Assembly: GCA_021234155.1 (NCBI GenBank)
Contig: JAJEKV010000006.1
Span: forward strand, 3,627,277-3,691,276
Length of the DNA: 64,000 nucleotides
Reading direction: 5' to 3'
Origin: Isoetes taiwanensis
Taxonomy: Eukaryota; Streptophyta; Lycopodiopsida; Isoetales; Isoetaceae
This document shows, piece after piece, positions 47,745 to 59,640 of this stretch (position 1 is its first letter; the number at the start of each line of letters is the position of its first letter). The notes beneath the pieces were generated by a model, which saw only the letters and a list, made by a program, of their open reading frames with translations, searched no databases and had not been told where the DNA came from. Position numbers and translations under genes: made by a program.

Positions 47745-47774
47745 GAAAAGATGGAAAAGAAGTTCCATCTTTTC
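47745..47774. repeat. Perfect 12-bp hairpin, 6-nt loop
   Basis: GAAAAGATGGAA (47745-47756) and TTCCATCTTTTC (47763-47774) pair exactly around AAAGAA/AAGAAG. It may serve as a transcript 3'-end structure, but no gene is tied to it. Confidence 0.8.
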
Positions 47775-48243
47775 CATTTAATTGTAGAATTTAAAAACAT
47801 TATGATTATTAGCACTACAAACATTCTTTCTTTCAGTATGAGAACCCTTCCTATTTTATTTAATCTTTAAGCACCAGCAGTAAATGTACAGTACTAATAT
47901 TTTACAGCTTTAAGCATGGTTGGCTCATTCGTCATCAACTACAAGGAGATCCACGACAACATTCACCACAGGCGAATGAGAAATGGGTGACCATTTAGTG
48001 TCCACCACTCTGACAAGTGAATAACTACTGCATCTGATAAGGCTGGAAGTAATGGTACTTATGATACACTGCACATGTAAAAGAATTCATGATATTCACA
48101 AAATATGGCATGAAAATAAGAGATGTCTGCATGGGGAAAAAAGACCAACAGTTAGAGTCTGCAGACATAAATGCATTACTGAGTTACTATGTAACTACTG
48201 CTTACCAAGATGAAGCTCATTTCTATTATGATGGTTGATATGG
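47775..48243. other. 3' flank of the NYN/LOTUS gene, nothing specific seen
   Basis: AT-rich, probably the 3' untranslated region of the minus-strand gene that ends at 48244. No other feature. Confidence 0.4.
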
Positions 48244-49978
48244 TCAGGCACTGTGTGCTTTCTTACAATTAACCACAATGAACTTCCTTCCATGATCTTT
48301 TTCACTTGTCACAATCATGACGTCCTTCATCTTGTTTAATAAAGTCTCAAGCCCATCAACACCAAATGCTAGATAATCTATTTTCTTGCCATATCTCTGT
48401 TCATAGAGGGTTGCAAAACCATCAACAAAACTATCTCACATGCATGGCTCTGGTAGTTCCTGCAATTCTTGCTTAAAAACTTCAAGCCTGGCTTCCGTAG
48501 CATATTCATGTGCATTCTCATGGGCTTGTTGGTCCTCTAGCTCATCAATGTCTTCTCTGTCTATGGACTCCGTAGAAGTGTCTGATTCATGAGAGGAACT
48601 AACCTTGATTCATCATTCTTAATCTGAATATATTCTTGGGTTGTGTCTATCTGCTTTCCTTCCTTGTTAGATGACTTTGCACACCCTTCCTCATTGATTG
48701 AAATATGCCTATTATTTTTGTTTGGTGTACTTCCCATATTTTTTGTATCTGCTTGCCTTACTACCACATTTTTGTCAAATGCAGTGTTTTGAATGACCCT
48801 TCACCTCTGATATGAAGGATGTCACGCATTTTCTCAATCAGGTGAACTAACTTTAACGAACCATACTCCGCTAAATAAAGTGGCCTCCCAAACATCTTGC
48901 AATACTCTGGAGGAACACGCACAAGACCCAGCTTTCCCCCATGCAAGCTAAGCAATTTTACAAGCTGCCGTTTTAAACCCTGTATGTCTCCAGGCTGATT
49001 CCAAGATGTATGAGAACTTGCTCCTGGACTCGGTGGCTCCATACTTGGTCCTTCAGTCTGATCAGGCTTGGTTATGATTGATGCCATGTTGTTTGACACA
49101 AGACATGTAGCATCATCATTCATGGAGGCTGGACCTGATGTACCTGCACGAGTGCCATCGTTCCCCACTTGACTTCCTTCCATACCCATCTTCTGGCCCA
49201 ACTTCTGGCGGCAAGAAGGCAACTTGCTAGTACCTAATGAGGCAACTTTTCTTGTGGCAAATGTATCATACAAGGACACATCGCCAGTATAATCTGATTC
49301 ATCACTAGTTAACCAATTTGGAGCTGGAATTTTGATAGCGTCGTGAACTCTGTCACCTTCATAAACATCAGGGCCCATTGATTGAAAAGCCTTTGCTGGA
49401 ACAAGGCCTTCCCCACGAGCGACACTAGCCCAGTCCCACACATATCTCCCTGCGCTGCATAATGCAGGAGACACACCTCCTGCAGGTATTGCCAACAGCA
49501 TCGTGTAGCCCCTCTGTCCAAGTTTGTGAAGAGCAGGAGCAAAATCAACATCACCTGTGATCAAGAATATGGTACATGGTGGTGGATTGTCAAGGGCAAA
49601 AAGAAACATGTCCACAAGTATGGCTTTGTCTGAAGCATCCTTTTTCCCATTAGGAACATCAATAAGGTTAATACCAGTCCTTTGACATCCCTCTCTCACC
49701 TTTCTAGGGAAATGGTTGAAGTCGCCATAGGCAGCAAACATAGTCACTGCTCCCCTAACTGCTGGATGTAAGCTCAGCGCCATTCGAATATTTCCAGCCA
49801 CATCTTCTGCATTTACCTCCCCTGGAACTGGACAGTTTTCTATATCCCACAAAATAGCTATAGGTCCATTCAGCAGCTTTAAGTGAAGCTCTCGTGGTTG
49901 CGAACCATCCCGATCAGATGAATCCATTCTCTTGACGGGGAAGGCATATGACTGCATACCATTAATATTATACGCCAT
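48244..49978 (-). CDS. NYN-domain ribonuclease-like protein with LOTUS/OST-HTH domains (MARF1-like)
   Basis: The start MAYNINGMQSYAFPVKRMDS opens a 405-codon frame. An NYN (PIN-like) domain spans about residues 38-185, with acidic motifs AILWDIENCPVP, DASDKAILVDMF and LITGDVDFAPAL that fit a metal-dependent RNase fold. A Ser/Thr/Gly-rich linker follows, then a first LOTUS/OST-HTH domain at about 330-400 (IQGLKRQLVKLLSLHGGKLG, PLYLAEYGSLKLVHLIEKM). The frame stops after KTLHLTKMW. One extra A in the A5 run (48769-48773) would continue it as NVVVRQADTKNMG. A further frame change and a TGA then precede a second LOTUS-like domain (FVDGFATLYEQRYGKKIDYL, FGVDGLETLLNKM) ending at 48244. Two LOTUS domains after NYN match the plant family. 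Family role is RNA binding and cleavage. Introns in the 3' part may explain some breaks; decay is also possible. Confidence 0.8.
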
Positions 49979-50696
49979 TGTGATTAAGCAAAAGTTTGTA
50001 GCATATATGCAATCTCAACCAAGGACAAGAAATAAAATTTGGCATTACACTCTAACTAAACAATGCTAAACACATATATTAACTTAAGCAAAAAATGTGT
50101 AGCTTCTCACCAGTTCCATCAAAGAACCCCAAGTCTTGTCTTCTTCTATCAATTGCAGAATGTTCAAAAACTAGGCGGTAATAGCTTCTTTGTTCAATTA
50201 TCGTCGGAAGAGAAATTCTCCTTTTTTAGTTCTTCGCGACAGAAATTTCTCCACTGAAGAAAAGCTCTACGCTTTAGGGTATTTCAAAACCAGCATCCAT
50301 AGATGGCGGTGGCGAAGGATGTACGTTAATGCTCCAGAAAGATGGAAATTTTGGAGGCAAGATTGCAAAATAAGGACGAATTAAACCGACCCAACAAATT
50401 TATCGCAAGAATGCAGAGTGAGGAGCACGACCTGCGTGGGGATTGCCTGCGCCTTTGCTTGCTTCTCCGCGCCCCTGTGCTTCTGCAAAGTGTGTTTGAA
50501 CCTAAAAGATGGCGACACGTGGCATTTTATAAGTCTATAAATATCTTGGAAGCGGAGACAAATAGCCTAGTTTAAAAATGCTAAAGAATGCTTTCGCTTA
50601 AAAATGCGCGTGTTGCTCTGAGACAAAATAATTTAAAAATGCTCTCCTTTGATGAGCTCTTCCTTTACTCTTACTAGTAAACAACCCAAGGAAAAC
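49979..50696. other. 5' flank of the NYN/LOTUS gene, no gene seen
   Basis: Presumed 5' leader and promoter. Plus-strand frames (50063-50575) overlap in several phases and have no motif. Confidence 0.4.
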
Positions 50697-50815
50697 GATC
50701 AGAGAAGAGGAGAAAAGAACAGTATGAGCCATGGCAAAGTAGCTCACACAACCTCGATCGATCAGAGAAGAGAAAAGAACAATGTGAGCCATAGCAAAAT
50801 AGCTCACACAAGCTC
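50697..50815. repeat. Tandem duplication, two units of about 60 bp
   Basis: GATCAGAGAAGAG...GAAAAGAACA.TRTGAGCCAT begins at 50697 and 50759, each ending GTAGCTCACACAA or ATAGCTCACACAA. The duplication accounts for the repeated YFAMAHIVLFSS-like peptide in the minus frame 50598-50882, which I do not accept as a gene. Confidence 0.9.
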
Positions 50816-51164
50816 CCCACAAACGAAGATGAATCTTGAGCTCTTCCCGAGCAACTTTATATCTTAAGGCTATCTTTCGCATATCCCACAGTACCAGATT
50901 TTTCCAAAACTAATAGATTTCATACTCAATTTAAAGTACATGTTGCTTCAGATTCACCTGAGCACATAAATATGTCCAAAAATCTCAAGGCCCAGAATAA
51001 CATGTAGGTTTCCCAATGAAAGTAACATTCTAATCATTCCTTGATACACATTACAATGATCCATTTCCTGATGCCATAATTTAAGGATCACATGTGCCAG
51101 CAAGAAATGGGACTTGGTGCACAGCCAAAAGATGGCTCTTGAGACCATCAAGACTGGTGTTACA
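50816..51164. other. Likely 3' untranslated region of the DOMON-b561 gene
   Basis: Non-coding AT-rich sequence just beyond the stop codon at 51165. No other feature is visible. Confidence 0.4.
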
Positions 51165-52568
51165 TTACACAGCATCCTGTCTACGGGCATATGTGAAGTT
51201 ATTTTTAGCCTGTTCATCAACCTCCTTTGGAGGATTTTGACTGTCTGACTTCCGTTTCTGCAGATATAATCTCCATGTTATGGCCTCCAGTATCAAGCTA
51301 ACAAATGCCAGCATTACAACAAAAGCAGTATAAGCATGCTGCCATTTTTTCTCTGGTCGTAGGATGTTAAACCCTTCATATATGTTCACCAAGATGCAGA
51401 TGAGAGCCACATATCCAATGGTGTGGTGGTATATGTTCCAATACCACCTGAATTTATGATCCTTGTTGGGTCTTAAAAGCAATGACATGATCTGTAATAC
51501 AAACAAGAGGCACTTGAATGACATCATCATCAGGGAGTTTGAAAAAACAGTAACAGCCTTCTTGTATATACCTGCAATGTTGCCAAAGCAAAAATAGTAG
51601 TTCCGATGTTGCGATGTTCATGGTGAACCACACCTTTTGAATAGCTCCCAAGCCTTAAACCAACTGCCCAACCAACAAAACCAAACATGTATCCCAGACT
51701 CTGAAAAGTTCCATGGATGTAGAACCAGGCAGGATTTGCAAACTCAAAGGGCCTCAAATATCTTGCAGACATAATTCCCATGGGCAGTAATATTCCCCAT
51801 CCTATTATGTTGATTGCCCCATGCCTCTGATATCCAAGAAAAGACAATAAATATACATTTCAGAGAAAAACATAAGAAGAAAGACAAACATGGCACAAAA
51901 TTCCTAATAGGAAACACAATAGTACTTACATTCTTCACCTCTAGGTGAGGTGGTTTCACAGGAGCAGTTCTGCCAGCATGAATATCAAGAATGTCGACAC
52001 CCCTTAGATTACTGCCTTTAATATCATGTGCTAGTGGCCTAACATCCATCATTCCTGGTCCCCTGTTCCAAATGTGAACCAGTTTGGTTTGATTTGGCTT
52101 AAGCTGAAGAGTGGCAAAGATGGTTATTCTGTCACCACGAATATCAACTGCATTGTTAAGTATTCTCAGATCAGTCTGGCCAGGCAGGGGCGGAGTGCCA
52201 GCAACAGTGTCGTATGTCAGTTTATATTGAAAAAGATTGCTACCATTTGAACCTCTAAATCCAAGCAAAACACTGGCACCAATCATCGAAGGAACAGCAT
52301 CAACGTTGATCCCCCAGCCAATCCATCCCATGGGTGTAACCATTGTGCCTGAGAAGGCCACATCAAGAGTATATTTGATCTTATTGTAGGACCATGCAAG
52401 TGTGGCCTCTTGAGCGGGAAGATCAGCACAAGTAAAAAAAGCTTTCTCTGTACCATTGTATATAAACAGGGTTGTGCATAGCTGTTGGGTGGATGCTGCT
52501 GAGAGAGTAAGAAATGCTAGGCAAGAGAATAACAGATTAATGTTCACGGCCGATGTAAAAGACACCAT
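51165..52568 (-). CDS. DOMON domain plus cytochrome b561 membrane protein, three exons, intact
   Basis: Exons are 52568-51930, 51826-51572 and 51491-51165. All borders are phase 0 with GT-AG sites (AAT|GTAAGT, TATCAG|AGG, TTGCAG|GTATAT, TTACAG|ATC). The product is about 406 residues, the family's usual length. A signal peptide (MVSFTSAVNINLLFSCLAFL) is followed by an extracellular DOMON domain at about 45-175. It has a Met in MVTPMGWIGWGIN and a His in LVHIWNRGPG, the expected axial haem ligands. The cytochrome b561 core has the His pairs for two haems: RHGAINIIGWG, FYIHGTFQSLGY, HHEHRNIGT and IYHHTIGY, across five to six membrane segments. The tail is short and cytosolic (QKRKSDSQNPPKEVDEQAKN). 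These proteins pass electrons, typically from ascorbate, across the plasma membrane. This is the best-preserved gene in the window. Confidence 0.95.
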
Positions 52569-55265
52569 GTTGAGATCAGATGGTGATAAGCTTTGGATCA
52601 GGGTTTAAGACCAAAAAAAGGGGGGAAGTACTGCTCATACACATTTCAGGCTAACCTGATAATGTGCGAAGTAGCATTTCCTGAGCTTTCATCAGAACTT
52701 ACTAGGAGGAGGTCGCCGGAGTTGATGCTTCTGGGCAACAGAGATAAGCACCTTGGGAGGCGGGAAGTCACGAGATGGCGCTGTAAGTTACAAACACAAC
52801 CATGTATTTGCTACTAAACCACGACAACATTGTTGACATCATAACAGACTTGAACTTTATTTTATGATTATAATAAGAATAATCATTTTGTATTTCAGTT
52901 TAAAATACATGAGATAGTCCTTGGTATGGAATTCAAATTTCTAAGCTGTAGCTACTCAATCCTCCAAACCAGTAAGTTGAATAGTAGATGAATGCTATGT
53001 TCACAATGTTAGCCAATATAAATATGAATAGAATTGGTATATAGAACTTTGCTAAATGATAAGGTCGTCAAAGGTGCAAAATGAAAGAAGCAAGCTGCAA
53101 AGTTTATATTGGGGAGAAGAGAATACCAGATGCTATCAAGAGAATTGAGAAGGTAAATCTTGTATTGTAAGGCTAGATTCACTTGGCTCTTCTTTATTAA
53201 AACAACTAAAGAAAAGAACTGGTCTTCTGATCTATCTAGTTTTGCCTTCAAGAATTCAAGAGGCATTCAAAAGATATTTAGATAGTTACTAGTAAACTTG
53301 TGCGGCATTCTTAGAACTAATGTCCTGGCTTGGGTTTTACATGGCCTCTAACGTCCATATATATGCAACTTTCAAGAGCACCGGGTCGATCTTTGCAAGA
53401 ATAGACATGATTTGCTTGTGTAAAAATATGTTTATTGTTGAAATTGTCTAACGACGGTATCATTAACATATTAACTTTGCATTTAAAGCATAGATTTTAG
53501 TAAAGAAAACAATGCTTTATAAGGAATGTAGGGGGTAAATAAACCTTTCTCTAAGTAAAAATTTTTGGGAAGATGGACGCAAAATTTAAGCTCAAAATAT
53601 CACGCTTAGAAGTGGTAAGTACATCAACAAAAGATAGGTACAGATATGCAAACAGAAATTTTCATCCTGGTTCATTGGCCTTCTTTAGTTCACGATGGAA
53701 TATGCATCTCCACATGGCACACATCACCTAGGACCTAATGTCAAACTTTTGTGGATGCTTCCGTGATATCTTCACTTCTCCTACAGATAACATCTTAGCT
53801 GGTGTAAAAGTGAAATGCATGTGCGAATCAGTGATTCAATCTGCCCATGATGTCTCACGACTATCAACCACGTGAGACAACTCATTCCGAAGGTAGGCTC
53901 ATATAGTGGAATCAAATACTACCTGAAGACAAAACCATTTGTAGACCTTAAAATGCACTCCATACATAACACATGTGTCAGTGCACAATGTCATTTGCCA
54001 TCTGATAAAAGAGACACACAATTGGAGGTTAGTCAAAGCATTACATTAACTAATAGGTAGATACATGTACTCCACCCTCGACCTACATCTCTTGTAGCAC
54101 ATCCAAGTAGAGGACGTTCGGTTGGGTAGATTTCAACAAATAGGAATTCATCAATTAGTTGAATGAAGTGCTCCAACTTGACAACCATGTTGCTGCGAGA
54201 TATTTTTTCGATCTTTGCAATGAGCTTCTCAATTTTCACGCTTGCTATCCCATGCACATAACAAAGGTAACACTGTGGAAATGTCATATTTTTGTCACCT
54301 TTTAGGCATTGGGCGGCATGGTGACCAAGTAAAAGGATTGAAACTTGATTACTTTAGCATTATTATCATGCCAAACTTTGGAGATTCTCAAGGACTTCAA
54401 ATGATCAACAGTTTATTATCTTTTAAATTGTCAACCTTTAAAACATATAAATAAATGCTCCGCGCAATTGCCGATCACACATAGTTGTTACTCTTTGCAA
54501 CTTTTTTGGGTTTCCTTAATCACACCGATCACAATATAGTTGTTACTCTTTTCACCCCATCAGCATACTTTTACTCAGGTTCACAACTATACGAAGAAAC
54601 TTGGAACATTACAAAGAATTTAGGAGAATTTGCGTTGTGAGAAAATATGACCACAAATATAGGTAAGTGGGCATAATAGTCTTAATTCATGTTATATAAT
54701 GGAAATATACAGCATTTGATTTCAAAGTTTGAAACATAATAAGTTAACTTTTCTCGAGAGACGTGGCCATTGAAGGGAGTAGTGCTCTTCCCCTTTTTAT
54801 TTTATTTTATTTTGAGGTAAGTATGTATATTACATTAATAAACTAGTCAAAAGCATGTTTGATTACGTTTTATAGAAATTACAGGTTTTGATAATGTTCT
54901 TTCGCCTCTGTACGTTAATATTGGTAGATTCTAAACTGAAGGATAAAAAACCTTGCATATTGAAGGCTCTGTTTTTTCTACATTTTTGTAAGTTGCTAAT
55001 GATGTTCACAGCATTAAACTGCTCAGGCATCACAAATGTTTTTTAGCTATGCTCTTGGTGGCGCACATGCTCACATTAAAACTAAGGTTTTTCATATAGA
55101 ATATTAGTTCTTCTGTTGCATATGCTCGTAATATTTTCATATATCGTATGAGCTCTCCTGTGATTTTCATACATCATATGTCATGGGCAAACGTTTCTAT
55201 TGGATCCTTATGGATTCCAAGCCTTGCATTTAAGCTTCGAGGAGCGGAATGCCGGACTTTAGGGC
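52569..55265. other. Intergenic, no supported gene
   Basis: It includes the upstream region of the DOMON-b561 gene. Frames at 52593-52817, 53009-53266, 53872-54287 and 54242-54454 lack motifs. No repeat structure stands out. Confidence 0.45.
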
Positions 55266-57854
55266 ATTGCCAATTGCTCTAGGAATTAAAGGCGTTGTTG
55301 CAATCGTTGTCTTTGGGGCAAAGATTTGGGGTGTTGCCCTTCATCTAAAATAATTCTAAACCAATGTATTTGCATCAAAACCTTTGCTTTCCCTCGAGCT
55401 CCACTCTGCGCACTTAGTGGTGGAAATGTTGTTATTACAATGTCATAATTCCATGCAAGAATATGAGGTTTTAATAAACTCTTACGTCCGATCCATACAT
55501 GCCACTTAAATTGGTTGTGTTTCATGTGTTTTGTTATCACGAACTTTTTAGGTGTTCAACTAAGTCGAAGGGACAACTATAAGTGTTGCTCTTGAGAGAT
55601 ACATCTGAATAACTTCCCGAGCGGGTTTTGACAATGCAACTTTCAAAGCTTCAATATCAAACACCAAATTATTCAAGCTTTTTGGGTAGCACCATTCACG
55701 TGCCCCTCCTTTCCTATCCCTAAACCTGTACGCACCAAATGCTTGAAAAGAACTTGTCATAATAGTGCGGTCAGGACCGGATATTATAACTACCCTTAGG
55801 GGGTGAGGTACTAAGATACCTCTAACCAACTTTCTTAAATCAATCGAAGAACTTAGACATTTTTTTCATCACAGCAAGGACCATCTTTTCTCACAAAACT
55901 TGGCAATGAGTTATTCTTACATCGCTTATCCCAACTTTCTTCAAGAATGGCGCAGTTTTGATTCTCAGAGTCCACATTCATGCTGCAAAACTAGGCAACT
56001 CATTCTTTTGGAGGAGCCTGCCAGTCAAATAACTTTCTCCACTTGGTGCAAGCGTCACACTGGACCCAGCACTCACTCATCTTATCTGACTTCATTTCAC
56101 TATTTTCAAACGACAAACTATCTTCCTCGAACACGCTATCTGAAACAACAAAACTTGCTTTCACTTGGGATCGTGTCACCTTAGACTTCCACTTGACAAT
56201 CAACTTCTCTGGGTTATCTTGCTAAAAACATTTGCCGCCATGAAACAAATTTTTCCTCAACATACTTGTTTTGTGAAGAGTACCCATGTCTTCAGATGAC
56301 AGGCATGATTTCAATCTTTTGGATTGACAAGAAGACTCAAATAAGTCGTTGAAATCAATAGTTCCACAGTCTGCTCCATCAAACCGCTGGGCTTTCAATG
56401 CTGAACATCATTTTGCTGTAGGTAATCCAAAGATGGTTGTCACCTCATAGTAACCAACCTTACCATGTGAACTATGCTTACACCAAGATAACTTTATGCC
56501 AGGAGGGGGCTGAGACAATATTCCTTGAGTTTTCAAGATCAAAGCAAGTGCAATAACTGTCTTCCTCAAACTAGGCTCATCACAAAATAGACCACCTCTA
56601 AAATCAGATATCTTTGGAGGCATCTCCAAAGATATCTCTCCATTTATTGTGTTGATGTAAAATAATAATAATAATAATAATATTATTAATCATGCCCCTT
56701 TTGGACCTTGAAGGTCATGGAGCAACAGATTACATCACTCTTTCAGTGTCATCAAAAACGAAAAATAAAAGCCATCTTCTGTTTTAAAGACCTGTTAGAC
56801 TGGATACAAAAGTACTTGGGGATTTGCTTCCCGGTTTTAACATCCAACATACCGCTGCCCATTGATGAGGAAAGAGATTGAGGTTTATACAAGGTATGAC
56901 AGCAGACGTGACAATTCTTATTTGTCGACATACTGCCTATATACTGAGCAAATCCAGGTGAAAGCATGCTAATTACAAATGAAAACATCATTAGAAAGGT
57001 TTCAAAATCCACTTAGGTTATCAGGCTGTATTTGTCAGGCTGTATTGAAGATCTATGACTAACTGCCTCTGGATCCTGCTTTGAGAGGCAGCTGAAAATA
57101 TCATGAAGATCAAACCGTTCAGTAGACTACATGTGCATCTTGCACCCAACATGTTGCAAGCTCGTACGTGCCATATGTTTTTCAGTTCGAAGGATAGTAC
57201 TTTTCCCAGTCATAAGATTTGCAGATTCAAGGATTTCATTTCTGCATTTCCAATCACAACTGAGATGAATTAGGGCAGCAGCAGTTTGAGGAGAAGCCTT
57301 CCAGTAATTAGCTGACCACAAGGAACATGGCAAGAGAACATCTAGTAAAACCACAACAAGGGCATCTCTTTCTTGCTCCGAGCTTTTCACCACCCAACCT
57401 GTATTTTGACATCATTTTGGAAAGAAGCTTATGCATCTGATAAATGATGCTGGATCTCATACTCTTTTCCTGGATTTTTCTACCAGAGAATGTAAATGAA
57501 GGGCTCATTTGCTTTAAAATCATGCTAGATTTTTCTTTGGAGTTATGTTAGCACTAGAGTTTAGTCCATTATCACTCAAAGCAGACCCGTCTTTTAAGTC
57601 CAAGATGTTGAAATACATACTTCCTGAAAGTTCAGATTCAGGAGTTCGTAGGGGATCCTGTAAGCTCTTTTTCATACTCCTGCATGGTTCGTCAGTAAGA
57701 TCTGCGAGTACTGAATCATCTTCTTCACAACCAAATCTTCATCATAGCCCAAATGAATGGCATATAAAGCAGTTCCGTCCTCAACACGAACAAAAACATC
57801 CGACCCTTTACCTTCTAATATACATTCCGCTTTCAGCCTGCGCCTCAAATTCAA
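55266..57854 (-). pseudogene. Truncated F-box/CW/SNF2-type ATPase pseudogene (relative of Arabidopsis At3g54460)
   Basis: The minus-strand order matches that protein family. N-terminus: MNLRRRLKAECILEGKGSDV (57854 on) and later GSMYFNILDLKDGSALSDNG. A possible F-box remnant FDLHDIFSCLSKQDPEA lies at about 57120-57070. SNF2 motif I region (56629-56408) reads ISDFRGGLFCDEPSLRKTVI, where family consensus has PGLGKT, so the Walker A loop is mutated. A CW zinc finger reads SECWVQCDACTKWRKL (about 56080-56030) and ends V-A-stop-FCSMNVDSENQNC, where a Trp codon is expected. LSRATLIVVPST (to 55560), HILAWNYDIVITTFPPLSAQ and IHWFRIILDEGQ (DExH changed to DEGQ) follow. The helicase C-terminal half is missing after 55266. 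Stops, frameshifts, lost ATPase residues and truncation make it non-functional. Confidence 0.9.
56660..56690 (+). repeat. (AAT)n microsatellite
   Basis: AATAATAAT repeats followed by ATTATTAAT, inside the SNF2 pseudogene. Confidence 0.9.
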
Positions 57855-58560
57855 ACCCTAAGGCATGAGAATTCTCACCTTTTCTATCCAAAACTTAAGA
57901 AGAAAACAAATCCGCCCGACTTCTTTTAGCAAAGTCGTCTACAAAACAACCACCATTTTCAGAATTGACCATGTCGCGGAAGAACCACGGAATGGAGGGG
58001 AGGCGCAAGGGGAAAGAACGACCAAAGCAAAACTGAGGAGTTTGTAATTATTGGGGGATCTAAGAAAAGAAGAGTAGAAAAGGGAGCCGAATTGATGCCC
58101 ATAGCTTCCCAAACGCAGGCATAACTTCCCAAGGCAAGCTGGAATTTCCATTTATTTTTTGTGATCGTTGATCAAATCCAACGATTGTAGATGCATCCAC
58201 GTGGACAAAAATCCTAGTTGGCAGCAACGTGGACACTCTAAAATTGCTTCAAAGTGTCAACTTGTGTTTGTGCAAACGTGCAAAACATAAAAACAACTAG
58301 ATGAACCTTATGGACCCAACCAAAAAGAAAAGAAGTGCATAGTATTCTACATTGTATGGGGCCATCAATTTGGTCTCTATATACTTTGATAAAAAGTTAT
58401 TTTTCTGATTTTTTTACACACCTAATTTTTATAGGTGTTATTCCATTCAATGGATAACTTTTGGATACAACAATAATACCTTGATATAACCAGCTTTTAT
58501 AGGTATTCTTTCATTCAATAGCTGACCTTTGAATATAATCGATTTTTATGTGAAATATGG
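57855..58560. other. Upstream flank of the SNF2 pseudogene, nothing further seen
   Basis: Non-coding. Two related blocks TTTTTATAGGTRTTMTTYCATTCAAT lie near 58427-58450 and 58495-58520, a small local duplication of about 70 bp. Confidence 0.4.
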
Positions 58561-58566
58561 TTATGT

Positions 58567-58620
58567 TTTACCAGAAATTTATCGCGGCGGCCAAGGCCGC
58601 TGCGAACATTTTTCTTTTAC
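58567..58620 (+). mobile_element. Transposon-end-like sequence with GC palindrome (CACTA-like), copy 2
   Basis: The plus strand reads TTACCAGAAATTTATCGCGG, then CGGCCAAGGCCGCTGCGAAC and ATTTTTCTTTTAC. It matches the minus strand of 45310-45261 almost base for base, and the GCGGCC-AA-GGCCGC core is a palindrome. Its orientation places the rest of any element to the right. No second terminus or transposase was found. Confidence 0.5.
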
Positions 58621-59346
58621 CAAGTCTATTATAGGGGAATTTGTGTCAACTTGAAACTGGTGTGAAAATAATCTTCAACTTGATCTCAAACCATGATGCT
58701 TTGCCTTCATATTGAAGGAAATAGTGTTATTTCGAGCATCTCAAAATGGGGTTCAAAAACTGAGATTCGCATTGTGAGCATTGAGCTATGTTGAATGCCA
58801 TTTTTTGAAAACCCTTATTAACTAAAGAAAAATGCCATTTCAATGTTGAAGTTGTTAATTGGTTAAGATTAGATCTTAACAATGATAATCTAAAGGCTTA
58901 TATTCAAAGCCCTTTTTGAATTGTGTAAGATCAAGGGCTACTTTTCGAGAACTATCGATTCCTTCACTAAATCACGTTATGGAGATATTGCCCAATGCCA
59001 TTTTTTGATGATTTTGCATAATGCCATATTCATGGTTTAGCATTTAGATGTTAAAAAAACAATAGACACTTTAACAGTATTGTTTTCAAAGGATAACACG
59101 ACTAGTTTCTAACAAAACAAAGAGGGCGGAAAAGGACAGACGTCCCAGGGGAGATCAAGTTGTCTGTGGCAAGAAAAAACAACAGGGAGACAATAGGGAA
59201 ACGGTATCCACAGATCGTTTGAAGTGCTAATTTGAATTGTAGGAGGGTTTCCAATAGGCGAAAGCACAGTGGAGTATCATTAGCTCTATGAACGGCGAAT
59301 CAGTAGTGTAATAAAGTAGTGCAGGAAATAGGATGATGAATAAAGC
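58621..59346. other. Intergenic, no feature seen
   Basis: AT-rich, without coding motifs. Possibly interior of the transposon-like element that starts at 58567. Confidence 0.4.
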
Positions 59347-59640
59347 TCAGCCAACACACAATTCAAGGGCAGTCGCAAATTGAGATGGAATTATAAAGTC
59401 AGAGTGCATTTCTGTTCGTTTTGTCACTCTCGCCTGAATAGTACCGGCAAAAGACTCGAGACTGGACCTAGAGAAGCCCCCTTCTTTTACTGCATTTCTA
59501 GCATTATCTTTGAGTTTTAAAACCCGGTTTCGAAGTTGTTTCCCTTCTTCCCCCATAAGTCTTGTAATCTTATCTTCAAATAGAGGATTCCAGTAAAGCC
59601 AAGTTCTGCTATGTGAAGGTGAATCCAGAAGAGTATACAA
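59347..59640 (-). pseudogene. C-terminal fragment of a UDP-glycosyltransferase
   Basis: The minus frame contains DKITRLMGEEGKQLRNRVLK and LKDNARNAVKEGGFSRSSLE. This matches the last helices of plant family-1 UGTs, which read I...LM.GEEGK.MR.RA..LK..A..AV.EGGSS..NL. The PSPG sugar-donor box that should lie about 60 residues upstream is absent; the frame begins instead with unrelated sequence (MYTLLDSPSHSRTWLYWNPL). It is an isolated fragment, not a gene. A possible continuation past SLESF (AGTIQARVTKRTEM) is not typical of the family. Confidence 0.7.

Noticed and set aside
50598-50882. 94-codon minus frame with repeated YFAMAHIVLFSS-like segments
   Set aside because: The repeat comes from a 60-bp tandem DNA duplication in non-coding sequence.
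45261-58620. One 13-kb DNA transposon bounded by the two GC-palindrome ends
   Set aside because: The two ends point outward from the interval, so they cannot be the termini of the enclosed segment.
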